A stretch of DNA of 64,000 nt, from contig NC_092637.1 in the NCBI RefSeq assembly GCF_039555335.1, forward strand, positions 41,494,990 to 41,558,989, in the 5' to 3' direction. The DNA comes from Amphiura filiformis. Lineage: Eukaryota > Echinodermata > Ophiuroidea > Amphilepidida > Amphiuridae. The stretch's first letter is position 1, and the number at the start of each line of letters is the position of its first letter. A program made the position numbers and the translations under genes. Of this stretch, positions 26,434 through 47,607 are shown one piece after another. The notes under the pieces are model-generated. The model was not told the DNA's origin and did no database searches. It saw nothing but the letters and a program-made list of their open reading frames with translations.

Positions 26434-29400
26434 TTGTTTTGTATACTTGTTATGTCCGACTCCATATCTAACTCTATTTTCCAACCCTTTGCCTTTGACA
26501 GCTCTCTGCACCCGTTTGATAAGTTTCTTGATAGCACCGATGTTACCAGCCCCAAAGATATTCCTTGCCAGTACTACACCAATGAAAATATAAATACTCA
26601 CGATCCCCCTATCAATACATGTACCCTGTCCTTGTTTCACCATAACGCATGCAGTCTCAACAAACATTCCAACGACATTGTTAACTATTTGGCCTCCTTG
26701 GACCATCACTTTAACATATATGGTTTTTCTGAAACCTGGTTTAATTCTGAAGATGAGGCTGCATTGATTGACATTGATAATTACTCAAGGGAGAACTGTG
26801 TTCGTCCAAACCGTCGTGGAGGTGGTGTCTCTTTTTTATCAACAATGATATAAATTATTGCCTTAGACCCGACCTTTCCCTTGACTGTGCAGATTGCGAT
26901 TCTCTCTTCATTGAGGTGTCCCAAAATTCTACAAAAACCATCATCGGTATCCTTTATAAACCCGAGTACGTTATTCACAGTGATTTTTTAGATCAACTGA
27001 GCAATACCCTGAACACCATTTTCAATGAAAAAAAACCCTGTTACCTGATGGGTGACTTCAACTTAGATTTGCTCGTACATGATACCGATCCCAAAGTTAG
27101 TGACTTTCTTAACATACTTTATTCCCATGATTTTATCCCATCAATTGATCGACCAACCCGCATTAAAACCAACATCCATGGACATACCAGCGCGACCTTG
27201 ATTGACAACATTTTCACCAATGACATTTTATCCCAAATCAACTCCGGTATTATTGTCACCGACCTTTCAGACCATTTCCTATTTTCCTCACCCAACAAAA
27301 AACATGTAGGCCTAACGCAGTACCACGCACACCTGTAACAAAGAAAACACGGCATATGAAACCTAACAATATCAAAGGTCTAAACAACGCATTGTCCCTT
27401 GTTGATTGGTATCAGTTAACCAACATACTAGATCCAGACGAGGCCTACAACAGATTTAATTCTAAATTATCTACACTTCTGAACATACATTGTCCAATTA
27501 AAACTAATATAATATCTAAACGTAACTCAACCAAAAAAACCTTGGGTAACTAAAGGACTAATTAAATCGCTCCAAACAAAAGATAAGTTATATAAAGCTT
27601 ACATTTTAAACCCATCAAATGATAATAAACTAAAATATAAAAACTATCGTAACCATCTAAACCTTCTACTTCGTCTTAGTAAAAATTACACATCACCTCA
27701 AAAATTGAAAACAATAAACATAATACTAAAGAAATGTGGAAAACTTTAAATAATTTACTTGGTCGTAATAAAAAAACTAAATTCCCTGATTTCTTTAACA
27801 ATAATGAAGGTCAACGAATAACTGATAATCAAACTATTGCTGAACACTTTAATAATTTTTTTGCCAATATTGGCATCAACCTTGCTAGTAAGATATCTGA
27901 TCCACCTACTGACTTTAAACCTCCCCTGTCGTCTTATTCAAACCCCAATTCACTTTTTATGCATCCTACATCTCCAGAAGAACTTGTTAAATTAACATCT
28001 GATTTAAAAAATAGCAACAGTAGTGGAACTGATGACATAAGTAATAATCTTCTAAAACAAATAATTCCATCCATTTGTGGTGTCCTCTCCCATATCTTCA
28101 ATTTATCTATTGCCTCAGGAACTGTCCCTACTGCACTAAAACATGCTAATGTAACACCCATTTTTTTTTTTTTAATAAACATGATGTCACCAACTATAGG
28201 CCTATATCAATCCTTCCATCTATCTCCAAACTCCTTGAAAAAATTGTCTATGCACGGATCTTTAACTTCATTGAGCATCATAACATTCTAACTCCCCATC
28301 AGTTTGGCTTTAGGCCTAAGAGATCCACATACATGGCTATTAACGAACTTTATTGTAAAATAACGGACAACCTGGACAACAAACTTCACACAATTGGCAT
28401 ATTCCTAGATCTTAGCAAGGCCTTTGACACCATAAACCATGACATTCTTCTTGACAAACTCAATAAATATGGTATCAGAGGTCTTGCTAATGAGTGGGTT
28501 AAGAGCTACCTATCTGGAAGACAACAACAGGTTTCCTTTAATAATGCCCTTTCTACTCCTGCAGATATCAATTGCGGAGTTCCTCAAGGATCGATTCTAG
28601 GACCGTTATTATTTCTTTTATATATTAATGATCTCCCACTTTGTTCTAAAGAACCCCATTTTATTTTGTTTGCCGATGACACGAATATCCTTTTCTCACA
28701 TCAAAACCCTAAGACACTAGAAATAATAGTTAATAATGAACTTAATCATATTTCAAATTGGTTTAAACTAAATAAATTATAAAAAAAAAATAAAAAAACT
28801 AATTATATTATTTTCAAAAATAAACATAATAACAAACCTGATATTGAAATTGATATTAAAATTAATAATACACCCATCCAAAAAGTTCAGACCACCAAAT
28901 TCCTTGGAATACTCATTGACCATAATTTGTCATGGACCTCTCACACTAAACATGTTTCTAAAATTATTTCTAAATACAATGGAGTTATTAGAAAGGTCAG
29001 ACCCTTCTTGCCTCAAGAGTCTCTTCTAACTCTGTACAATTCCCTTGTATTGCCATATTTGTCATATGGTGCAATGATTTGGGCTGATCCCAATAATTCC
29101 AATATTGAACCACTCTTTCGATTGCAGAAAAAGGTAATTCGCACATGTACTAATTCTATTTGGCTAGCCCACACAGACCCACTCTTCGCATCCTTAAAAA
29201 CCCTTAAAATTCATGATATTTATAAAATCCAACTTTCTTCATTTATGTTTCAATTTCACCATGACCTTTTACCTACTGACCTCATTGAAAACAATTTTTT
29301 TAAAGTTTAAACACTGTCCCACCATTATGACACTAGACACGCTCACGACCCATTTATTGAACCGTCCAATACTGTTCTGGCAAGCAATACATCCTGTTCA

Positions 29401-30126
29401 CAAGGTCCGTTGGTTTGGAACAGTCTTACTTCAAACATAAAAAATTCCCGTTCTTTAGCCTCATTTAAATATTGCTTAAAAAAACCCTCATCGGTTGTTA
29501 TAGCCATGCTACTACCCCGTAACGTGTGCTCCTAATCATTCAGCTGTCCCTATTCTGATCCTATTATAGTTACGCTAAATTATCCCTATTCTTTCTTCTT
29601 TCTTCTTCTTCCCTTCTTTGCTTTCTATAATCTAGTCGGATAACTTGTATTGTATTGTTTTGTTTTGTCCCCTATACCGTCACCAGTTTATACACATGAT
29701 AAATTATATTTGATTAATCATTGAGGTCCCTGCAGCTCCACGCTATGCGTTTAGCAGGGTCCTCGTCAGTCAATATTATTTTAGCCACATTAATTATTAT
29801 ATAAGATAAATTATCTGATTTGTAAATTGCCTATATCCACATATAAACATATTATTATATACTGTATATTAACGTCATGAACAGTAATATTATATATTAC
29901 ATAGATTATGTATTCAAGTTACATTAACCATCACAAATTATTATCAATATATCTTTTTGTTAATATTATTGCAATTTACTCTTATTATTAATTGTTATTA
30001 TATTTATTAAACTATATCTATTGTACTCAATGTTATTATTATATATGCTATGCTATGTATGATATTGATTGATAAAATAAATTTGAACTTTGAACTTTGA
30101 ACTTTGAACTTTGAACTTTGAACTTT
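26434..30126 (+). mobile_element. LINE-A: decayed CR1/L2-like non-LTR retrotransposon
   Basis: Endonuclease and reverse transcriptase pieces run in order on the plus strand, followed by about 800 bp of AT-rich 3' UTR and a tail of six TTTGAAC-type heptamers ending at about 30126. Short 3' repeat tails are typical of CR1/L2-group elements. The tail joins directly to the H4 stop region, so the element replaced the H4 3' UTR and stem-loop. The 5' end is uncertain. Its last 330 bp recur at 32680-33006. Confidence 0.85.
26452..29310 (+). pseudogene. LINE-A ORF2 pseudogene (endonuclease-reverse transcriptase)
   Basis: The frame starts MSDSISN. The APE-type endonuclease shows FSETWFN, GDFNLDLL, LIDNIFTND and TDLSDHF. 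Reverse transcriptase motifs follow: DLSKAFDTINHDILL, CGVPQGSILGPLLFLLYIND and the FADD catalytic box at 28669-28680. The frame is broken near 26845, 27335, 27545, 28150 (a T run) and 28782 (an A run). It is closely related to LINE-B in the same array. No RNase H or ORF1 is seen. Dead copy. Confidence 0.88.
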
Positions 30127-30130
30127 GAGT

Positions 30131-31184
<1,054 letters not shown>

Positions 31185-31556
31185 TTACTTGGAGGTTGTA
31201 TATTTGGTGACAGCCTTTGTGCCTTCGCTGACAGCGTGTTTGGCCAGCTCTCCAGGTAGAAGAAGGCGGACAGCGGTCTGTACCTCTCGGCTGCTGATCG
31301 TGGACTTCTTGTTGTAATTAGCTAGGCGAGAAGCTTCCCCGGGGATGCGCTCGAAGATGTCGTTGACGAAACTGTTCATGATGCTCATGGCACGGCTTGA
31401 TATACCAGTGTCTGGATGAACCTGCTTCAACACCTTGTAGATGTAGATACCGTAGCTTTCCTTTCTGCGCCTACGTCTTTTACCAGCAACCCCGGCTGGG
31501 CGACCCCGAGCCTTTCCTGCTTTCTTCGCACCTTTACCACTTGCTTTGGGAGACAT
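31185..31556 (-). CDS. Histone H2B, unit 1
   Basis: 123-residue core histone that dimerises with H2A. A basic tail (residues 1-32) is followed by the histone fold and the C-terminal helix ending [10 protein letters not shown]. The family-typical stretch [20 protein letters not shown] is complete. This copy carries A72P, a proline inside the long central helix ([11 protein letters not shown]), which should damage the fold. Promoter with TATA and octamer is uninterrupted, and the stem-loop is present. Likely transcribed but encoding a compromised protein unless the change is tolerated. Confidence 0.95.
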   Translation of the reverse strand: MSPKASGKGAKKAGKARGRPAGVAGKRRRRRKESYGIYIYKVLKQVHPDTGISSRAMSIMNSFVNDIFERIPGEASRLANYNKKSTISSREVQTAVRLLLPGELAKHAVSEGTKAVTKYTTSK

Positions 31557-37626
<6,070 letters not shown>

Positions 37627-37998
37627 TTACTTGGAGGTTGTATATTTGGTGACAGCCTTTGTGCCTTCGCTGACAGCGTGTTTGGCCAGCTCTCCAGGTA
37701 GAAGAAGGCGGACAGCGGTCTGTACCTCTCGGCTGCTGATCGTGGACTTCTTGTTGTAATTAGCTAGGCGAGAAGCTTCCCCGGCGATGCGCTCGAAGAT
37801 GTCGTTGACGAAACTGTTCATGATGCTCATGGCACGGCTTGATATACCAGTGTCTGGATGAACCTGCTTCAACACCTTGTAGATGTAGATACCGTAGCTT
37901 TCCTTTCTGCGCCTACGTCTTTTACCAGCAACCCCGGCTGGGCGACCCCGAGCCTTTCCTGCTTTCTTCGCACCTTTACCACTTGCTTTGGGAGACAT
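37627..37998 (-). CDS. Histone H2B, unit 2
   Basis: Matches the consensus of this array at every residue (A72, R27, M57 all present), 123 residues. It is the only H2B in the window with both a consensus protein and an uninterrupted promoter, which makes it the best candidate for a working H2B here. Stem-loop and purine-rich downstream element are present. Confidence 0.97.
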   Translation of the reverse strand: MSPKASGKGAKKAGKARGRPAGVAGKRRRRRKESYGIYIYKVLKQVHPDTGISSRAMSIMNSFVNDIFERIAGEASRLANYNKKSTISSREVQTAVRLLLPGELAKHAVSEGTKAVTKYTTSK

Positions 37999-38228
37999 GT
38001 TTACGCACTAGAGTCAGACACTAGAATGATTGCGGAAGTTGCCGCGCGGTCGTATTTATATCGACTCGTATGCAAATTAGGGATCCAAAACGGATCCTGC
38101 GTAAAGGGCGGCCTATTAATTTCCCGCTTGCCTGTGTGGGGCTGATTCATATAGAACGCTTTCAAACATTTCCCAAGTTATCATTATTATTTAATTAATT
38201 TATCACAAATCTATTTTGAAGAAGATAC

Positions 38229-38259
<31 letters not shown>

Positions 38260-38733
38260 CAAATTTATTAACAAAATTGCCGCAATAAAAAAACAAACAA
38301 AAATACAACAAGAAAAATAAGAAAATAAAAGAGACACATTTTCTCTCTCTCTCTTTTATTTTAAACCCGTTGTAGTTCCCATAGTGACAAAGAGTGATTT
38401 GGTGTGAATTTGGTGTAGATTTGAAGGCAAAGATCAAGGATCAAGGACGTAGGATCAAGATCAAGGATGCGAAGAAATAGCGTTTACATAAAATTGATAT
38501 TTGCCAGGTTTAATCGAATGATTTGAGAATGCAGGCACATAGAGACAAAACCCCATAACTGTTGAACTTTGCGGACACAACACTGCGCCGAATGCACGGC
38601 GCAAGCTGATTGGTCGATTTCCGGGCGAGTGCAATGTGGCAGGATCCGCCCGAAGTGGTATATAAGCAGATCGGCGGATGTGTTTCGCCATTCAGTTTGA
38701 TCTGACCTAGCAAGCTATACAAATCTGTTAAAC
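37999..38733. promoter_or_regulatory. Divergent H2B/H2A promoter, unit 2 (empty site)
   Basis: Unoccupied target GCGGAAGT|TGCC at 38039/38040. H2B TATA 38053-38062 and octamer 38070-38077; an A tract at about 38229-38257 runs straight into the second ATGCAAAT 38257-38264. H2A side has inverted CCAAT at about 38609-38613 and TATA TATATAAG at 38659-38666. This is the reference for reading the occupied sites of units 3-5. Confidence 0.85.
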
Positions 38734-39107
<374 letters not shown>

Positions 39108-39136
39108 ACTTCTGTCATTTTCCCCCATAGGCAAAC

Positions 39137-39152
39137 GGCTCTTTTCAGAGCC
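39137..39152 (+). terminator. H2A 3' stem-loop, unit 2
   Basis: GGCTCTTTTCAGAGCC, 29 bases after the H2A stop. Confidence 0.96.
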
Positions 39153-39653
39153 ACCAAAACTCCCAAAAAGAGCGATGATTGTGTTGTATACAAGATATAA
39201 ATAAATATTAAGATAGTAAAAGTAAGGTCTTTAATACTATAAGTAATAACTAGTCTTTATAAATAAATAAACAAACATTACTATTATATTACACGCGTCA
39301 CAGTATAAAGTTAATAACGCCTATCGGTATTGTGATTTTGTATCTAGTGTTGTTTGAACATGACTGTATCATATAGCAATTTGTGTTCAGTATGAAGAAA
39401 TCAAGTATTTGCCACATAGTTGTTGTCATTTTATTTAAACTCTCCTTTTTACACATTCAGCGTCCGTCATTTTAGCTACTTACAATATTTTGCAAGACGA
39501 ATGAAGCTAAACACTTTCATTTCATTTTTCCCCCTGTCCTAATAATTACATATTGTTTACATATTGACTGTCATTCATTTAATCTACGTTTGTTTTTATT
39601 ACTACAGTGCTTTGACACTTAAAGGACCATTATCTCATTTTGGAAAATGTGGT

Positions 39654-39669
39654 GGCTCTGAAAAGAGCC
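39654..39669 (-). terminator. H1 3' stem-loop, unit 2
   Basis: Canonical hairpin on the minus strand, 30 bases past the H1 stop. Confidence 0.96.
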
Positions 39670-39699
39670 GTTTGTTTTTGACACTGCGGTGACACAGGT

Positions 39700-40316
39700 T
39701 TACTTCTTCTTGGGTGCTGTCTTCTTTGTCTTCGTGGCAGTCTTCTTCTTAACAGGTGTTTTCTTTGCTGGCTTCTTTGTCGCTGCTTTCTTCGCTGGCT
39801 TTGCAGTCTTCTTTGGTGTGACTTTCTTAGCGGCTTTCTTTGTAGACTTCTTCTTCGTTGTCGTCTTCTTGACAGTCTTCTTTGTTGCTGCTGTCTTCTT
39901 TGCCTTTGCTGCCTCCTTCTTTGCCTTCAGCTTAGCTGCTTTCTTGACCTTCGCTGCCTCTCTTTTCTCCTTCTTCTTTTCGGCGGCTGCCTTCTTGCGT
40001 GCTGCTGCTTTAGCCTTAATCGCCTTTTCCTTTTCTGCGTCAGCTTTCTTGGTTCCCAGTTTGAAAGAACCACTGGCTCCCTGTCCTTTTACCTGGACCA
40101 GGCTGCCCTTGGTTACACAAGACTTCAAGGCTTTGTTGATGTGCGAGTTCAGCTTCTCAATGTCGCACTTGTAGTTTGCAGCGATGTATTTCTTGATGGC
40201 TGAAACAGACGACCCTTTCTTTTCTTTCAGAGCACCGACGGCGGCGACGACCATGTCAGGACATGGTGGATGAGCACGGGCTTAGCGACCTTCTTGGTTT
40301 TCTGAGCAGTAGCCAT
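39700..40316 (-). pseudogene. Linker histone H1 with one-base deletion, unit 2
   Basis: The start [12 protein letters not shown] is present, but a G run near 40278 has three Gs instead of four, shifting the frame before the globular domain. From Met at 40254 ([14 protein letters not shown]) the winged-helix domain and the lysine/alanine-rich tail are open for 184 residues, so an N-truncated H1 starting there is possible but would need internal initiation. Promoter and stem-loop are intact. Confidence 0.85.
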
Positions 40317-41162
40317 GGTTGACGATATGAGTATCTTGCACGTTTTTCAACTAGTGAAACAACAGTAATAAAGTACACGCTGTTGCGATGCGACTTCTAT
40401 ATCATCATTGCGGACGTGCGTGAAATCGCCGGATCCGTGATCTCGTGCAGCGCCATTTTTGGTTCATTTCCCCACAAGCTGTGCTTGATGTCAAGCCAAA
40501 AAATGCAATTTCTACACAAATAAACCTTTCAGATTACTTTCAAATGACGGATACGTTTAGAGATAAATGTGCACAATCTTATTTTACACTTTGCGACTAT
40601 GCATCGGTTTATTTTCGCTAATGACAGAACGGATTGGTCGTGCATGTATTAAAATAACACCTATGTGACCCAACATTTTTATGATGTTTGCCCTGTCAAA
40701 CAAAACTGTTACATACTCCCTTCACCATAATAAAAAAACACGGGTTTATTCAACCAGAGGAACTTTAAATTGTTTTCAAATCCATGCGCTATGCTGCATT
40801 TAGAGTTCCCCAAGGAGATGGTATAAAACACAACATGTATCTCCCCATCATCCCATCCGACAACTATTCTAGTATGGAACTTTTGATTTTATAAGCACAA
40901 CATTGACATGTGTGTACTTTCAGAAATGTAATAGGCCTAGTATAATAAGTGATTTTTCAAATTCCATGCCGTCTTACCGCCATGTTCTACCATATTGCTA
41001 TATTTATCTGTATTATTCGTTTATTTGTTTACTTGATTTTCTATTTACTCTATTTTTCTATTTACTTTATGTCTATTACTTTACTAACACATTGTCATCT
41101 CTCTTTTTTGAAGTTGTGGTGGCTCTGAAAAGAGCCGTTTGAATTTTGAAGAGTTTTTCCGC
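40317..41162. promoter_or_regulatory. H1-H3 spacer, unit 2
   Basis: The H1 promoter shows the empty target AAAGTACACGCT at 40370-40381, TATA-like TCTATATC at 40396-40403 and ATTGCGGACGT at 40407-40417 continuing GCGTGAAA, the element shared with H4. GATTGG lies at about 40632. The rest is AT-rich to the H3 stem-loop at the right end. Confidence 0.8.
41121..41136 (-). terminator. H3 3' stem-loop, unit 2
   Basis: Canonical hairpin, 26 bases past the H3 stop. Confidence 0.97.
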
Positions 41163-43286
<2,124 letters not shown>

Positions 43287-43658
43287 TTACTTGGAGGTTG
43301 TATATTTGGTGACAGCCTTTGTGCCTTCGCTGACAGCGTGTTTGGCCAGCTCTCCAGGTAGAAGAAGGCGGACAGCGGTCTGTACCTCTCGGCTGCTGAT
43401 CGTGGACTTCTTGTTGTAATTAGCTAGGCGAGAAGCTTCCCCGGCGATGCGCTCGAAGATGTCGTTGACGAAACTGTTCATGATGCTTATGGCACGGCTT
43501 GATATACCAGTGTCTGGATGAACCTGCTTCAACACCTTGTAGATGTAGATACCGTAGCTTTCCTTTCTGCGCCTACGTATTTTACCAGCAACCCCGGCTG
43601 GGCGACCCCGAGCCTTTCCTGCTTTCTTCGCACCTTTACCACTTGCTTTGGGAGACAT
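43287..43658 (-). CDS. Histone H2B, unit 3 (promoter displaced by LINE-H)
   Basis: Open for 123 residues with two private changes: R27I in the basic tail and M57I at the start of the central helix. LINE-H lies 41 bases upstream of the start codon, moving TATA box and octamer 5.2 kb away. Transcription would have to read through the LINE or start in its 3' end. The private replacements fit relaxed constraint after silencing. Confidence 0.95.
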   Translation of the reverse strand: MSPKASGKGAKKAGKARGRPAGVAGKIRRRRKESYGIYIYKVLKQVHPDTGISSRAISIMNSFVNDIFERIAGEASRLANYNKKSTISSREVQTAVRLLLPGELAKHAVSEGTKAVTKYTTSK

Positions 43659-43699
43659 GTTTACGCACTAGAGTCAGACACTAGAATGATTGCGGAAGT
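43659..43699 (-). promoter_or_regulatory. H2B leader remnant, unit 3
   Basis: The 41 bases between the H2B start and the LINE-H junction, ending GATTGCGGAAGT, are identical to empty sites. The TATA box is on the far side of the element. Confidence 0.9.
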
Positions 43700-43793
43700 G
43701 TGTGTGTGTGTGTGTGTTTGGTTTGCTCCTTATGCGGAGCTGGGTCATTGCTTTTGCTTGACCCCTGGATTGCTAAATGTTAATTATATTAAT

Positions 43794-46700
43794 TTACTGT
43801 TGTGGACGTGGTTTGTAAATGGAGTAGTTTTTTAGTTCCTGATATTGTCTTAGGGTTTGTGAACTTATTATGTTGATTGCTAGATGTTGTTTGTCCGAGA
43901 CATGGTTTGCTGGTTTTAAGTGTTCAAGGAGATTCTGTCGAAGTTTACTTGTTCTGGGACATTCGGTGAGATCGTGAATGCATTGGCATGTTATGTCTTG
44001 GTCGCAGTAGGCGCAGGTTTTGTTCTTATCAAAGACCATTCTGCTGGAATTTGCTTTAACTCTCAGTGAGTTGATAGCAATTTGTGTTCGTCTGGGTAGC
44101 GTGTTCAGGGCAGCCGCGGCACCTGTTGTATTTGGCAGTGAAAATCTCCAGTGGACAGCCGTTGACTGAGATGATTGTATTTGGTCTTGCCATCTTTGGT
44201 GTGCAATGGCATGGATGGAGGACCTTGCCTGTCGGCGACTTGGTGGTATGATGGAGTCTGTTTGTGATTTGGCGGTACCGGCTTTTGCTGCGGCGTCTGC
44301 GTCTTCATTGCCAGGGATACCAATGTGACTGGGGATCCAGTTGATGATGAAGTGTTTGTTACTGTTTTGTAGGTCTGTTTGAATGTCTTTGTTCAGGGCG
44401 ATGTTGTCTCGATATGGTTTGCGAATGTTGTCAATGGCGCCTTGGCTGTCTGTGTGAATTATAATGTTTGTTTCTGGTTTGCTTTTGGCATCGCGAATTG
44501 CTTCTCGAATGGCTGCGAGTTCTGTTTGTACTGTTGAACAGCCATCGGATGCTCTAAAAGATTTTGTAATGTGTGGAGCTACAAAAGCATATCCGCATGT
44601 GCCATCTTCGTTGACTGAGCCGTCTGTGTAGTAAACTAGTGGTGGTGTGTTGGTAGATTGTTCTGCTTCTGCGATGCTTTTGTATGCAGCCTCTGACACT
44701 TCTTCGGGAGGTGCAGTTGACTTGTTATCATATGGACGGTGTACTCGCATGTCTGCAAGAGGAGGTGACCAGGGGTCAGGAATCTGCGTGGTTTCCGTGA
44801 CTGGTGGCTGGGCGGCTGTGTTATGGAGGTGCCATGCGTCGGCTGTTTTGTATAGCCATGTGTTGTCGGTGAAAACAACTCTGGACTTGTTTAAGCTTGA
44901 AGTAAGTTGTTTGTGAATTGCGTGTTTTGGGTTGCGGCGAACCTTATCAGCGAAGATTGCCTGGCGGGCTTCGTGTCGGAATTGGAGAGGCATGATGTCT
45001 GTTTCAAGTTGGCATGTAGCGATACTAGACCAGCGTGGCACACCAAGGATGATACGTATAGCTTGATTCTGAAGTTTTTCGAGTTGTTCGTATGTTGTCT
45101 TTGGGGCAAAGGCCACGGCCACACAGCCATAGTCAAGTATGGGGCGCACAGTTGCTTGATAGACTTTTTTGAGGACCTTGGAGTTCGCTCCCCTTGGAGG
45201 CCGCTTATTGCTCTCATAGCATTCAGACGGCATCGAACTCTTTTGGTTGTGTGTTTGATGTGACTGGAGAAGTTAAGGTTTCTGTCGATGATGACACCTA
45301 GATACTTGTATTCAGAGACCCATTCAATGGCGTCATTGCTCAATTTTAGTTGGGAATCCGGGATGCCTTTTCGGAAGCTCATAGCCTTTGTTTTGGTAGT
45401 TGAGAATTTGAGACCTAGTGTATCTGTTACGTTTTTAAGCGAGTTGAGTGTTTTCTGGCAATTGCGTATTGAGTCCTTGGAAGAAACTATAACCAAGTCG
45501 TCAGCGTAGGCAAACATGTGTGTCATTGGTGGAAGTTTTGTGTTTCTGAGAATGTCATCAATTAGAAAATTGAAGAGTGTTGGGCTGAGCGGGCTGCCTT
45601 GTGGAGTTCCGTTGTGGAATGTTTGGTATTGTGAGTATGCACCTTGGAATTCGACCCTTGCTTGCCTGTTGGTGAGAAAATCACTGCACCACCCAAGAAG
45701 TTTTCCTCCAAGACCAGCGTTGATCATAGTTTGGATGATGGCGTCTTTGTTTGCGAGTTCAAATGCTTTTTCGAGATCTAGAAAGACTGCTGTGACTCTG
45801 CGGTGTGTTTTTGCGTTCTTTGCACTAGAAACGTGACTGATTAGGGATGCGATTGCGTCTTCTGTGCCAACTCCTTGGCGAAAGCCTAAGAGGTTTGGGT
45901 GGAAAGCCCTAGCCGTGCTGTTGATTCGTCGGAGAACCATTGATTCCATGATCTTACAGATGCAGGATAACAGCGAGATTGGCCTAAAGGCGTCTTGTGC
46001 TGGTTTTGGTATTGCTGTGATGTTGGCCTTTTTCCAAGTTTCAGGAAGAGTCATTTCATCCCAAGACTGGTTGATTACATGAAGTATGAAGGTCTTCAGT
46101 GAATCTGGCGCATGTCTGACCATAGAGAAAGAAACTTGATCTTCTCCAGGGCTGGTGTCTTGTCGGTGTTCAGTTGCGTTGTTGAGTTTATGTAATGTGA
46201 AAGGAGTGTCGCACGGATGTTCTTTGTGGATTGCTTCTTCTGTCTGATTGTGCCTAACACCTGCCAGGGCTTGAAGCTTCTGTCGGACATCAACAGGGAT
46301 GTTGTCTGAACTGGATCGATCGGCAAACGTTTTGCACAGTTCTTCAGCTTTGTTTGTTGGGTCTGGGTGTCGTGATGTTGTTGTTCTTGAGCCATTGACC
46401 ATTTTGACGCGCTTCCAAAGGTCTTTGGCGTTTGTTTGATTATTAAGTTTTTCTGTCCATTGTATCCATGAATCTGTTTTGGCTTCTAAACATGTTTGAC
46501 GATGTATGTTTATGGCTTTTGTCAATTCACTTTTGGTGTCTTCAGTAGGTGTTTTCCTATATTGTTTTAGTCTGTAGTTAACCTCATTTTTTGTGATTTT
46601 CATGGCGTCGTTTCTGTACCAAGCGTTGTGTGGTTTCTGACCTGTTGTTGTTCTGGGTATTGACTTGATTGCTGCTGTGTTGATTATATTTGTAATGTGA

Positions 46701-47607
46701 TGGCATTTATCCTCAAGTGTTTGATTGTCTGTCGGTGGATGTTGATTTGACATGGTTTCTTCGATAATTGAGTGAAAACTCGACCAGTCAGCTTTGTGCA
46801 GTTGCCATCTGGATTTGAAGCATTCCGGAGGCGGTAGTGGTATGTTACGAATGGTTGTCTGGATTGCATTGTGATCACTAACTAGATATGGGTGGATTCC
46901 CCACTCACATTTAGCAGCAATGTTATTTGAAGCGATTGTAATGTCGATTCCTGTGCCGGATATGTGTGTTGGTTCGCCTGTGTTTAGTATTGTATGACTT
47001 GCTGCTGTTTCAATTTGCTCAAGTAGATTTTCCCTAAAGGGTCTTGGGTCGGGCCCCAGACAAGATGGTGCGCATTAAAGTCACCGCAAAGAATAGATGA
47101 CTCCCGATCGGCGGTAGCTTGACTTAAGTCAGGTTTCCCGTCTAAACTATATATGTTGTGAACAGTAAATTTGGAAGATTTTAGATGAACGCGGATACTG
47201 ATATGTTCTGTATTTGGTCCAAAATTGTAATGCGAACTGACATCTTCGTTTGGTAGATCCCGATGGATCCCTGTCCAGATGCCATGACAGTTTTCAGATT
47301 TTGGGTGATGATGTATGTCGAAATTTGCGATGTTTAATTTAGAGCGCGAGGCGTTATCCTTATTTGGTTCAAGGCGAGTGTCTTGTAGGCATACGATGTC
47401 GAATTTTCCGTCAAAAATTGCATGTTGTATTGTGCTAAGTTTTCCGTTGGCTCCTTGGCAGTTAAAGTGTATAAGGTTGATGTCTCTTACTGTACTTGTC
47501 CGAGTTCCTCCTCGAGGAGCTGGATGGTGATGTTGAGGAAGTTCAGTAGTGTCTTTGTTTTTGTGCTGACTTGTTTGTTGTTGAATATCTGTACTAATGA
47601 CTTGCAT
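43794..47607 (-). pseudogene. LINE-H copy 1 ORF2 (EN-RT-RNase H) with two frameshifts
   Basis: Probable start ATG 47605-47607, overlapping ORF1 by 121 bases. APE endonuclease: HFNCQG, LQDTR, GDFNAHH and, in another frame, SDHNA. Reverse transcriptase: FLDLEKAFE, NGTPQGSPLSP and YADD at 45498-45509. RNase H lies at about 44642-44274 (YYTDGS, TELAAIREA, HTDSQGA and WIPSHIGIPGNEDADAAAK hold its acidic residues). A C-terminal zinc motif CAYCDQDITCQCIHDLTECP ends it. Frame breaks: near 47030-47060 inside the endonuclease, and a one-base loss at 45189/45190 confirmed against copy 2. RNase H places it in the I group (I/Nimb-like). Confidence 0.92.

Larger units (their letters stand above)
39108..39699. 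promoter_or_regulatory. H2A-H1 convergent spacer, unit 2
   Basis: The two genes point at each other, so this spacer holds both 3' ends: the H2A hairpin at the left with purine-rich AAAAAGAG about 16 bases beyond, and the H1 hairpin at the right. The middle 480 bp is AT-rich without promoter-like elements. Confidence 0.7.

Noticed and set aside
26371-26709. Minus-strand frame of 112 codons over the LINE-A start
   Set aside because: Antisense to the recognised LINE endonuclease.
39689-40174. Long Phe/Ala-rich frame antisense to H1 (looks like a membrane protein)
   Set aside because: It is the complement of the lysine/alanine tail of H1; hydrophobicity is a by-product.
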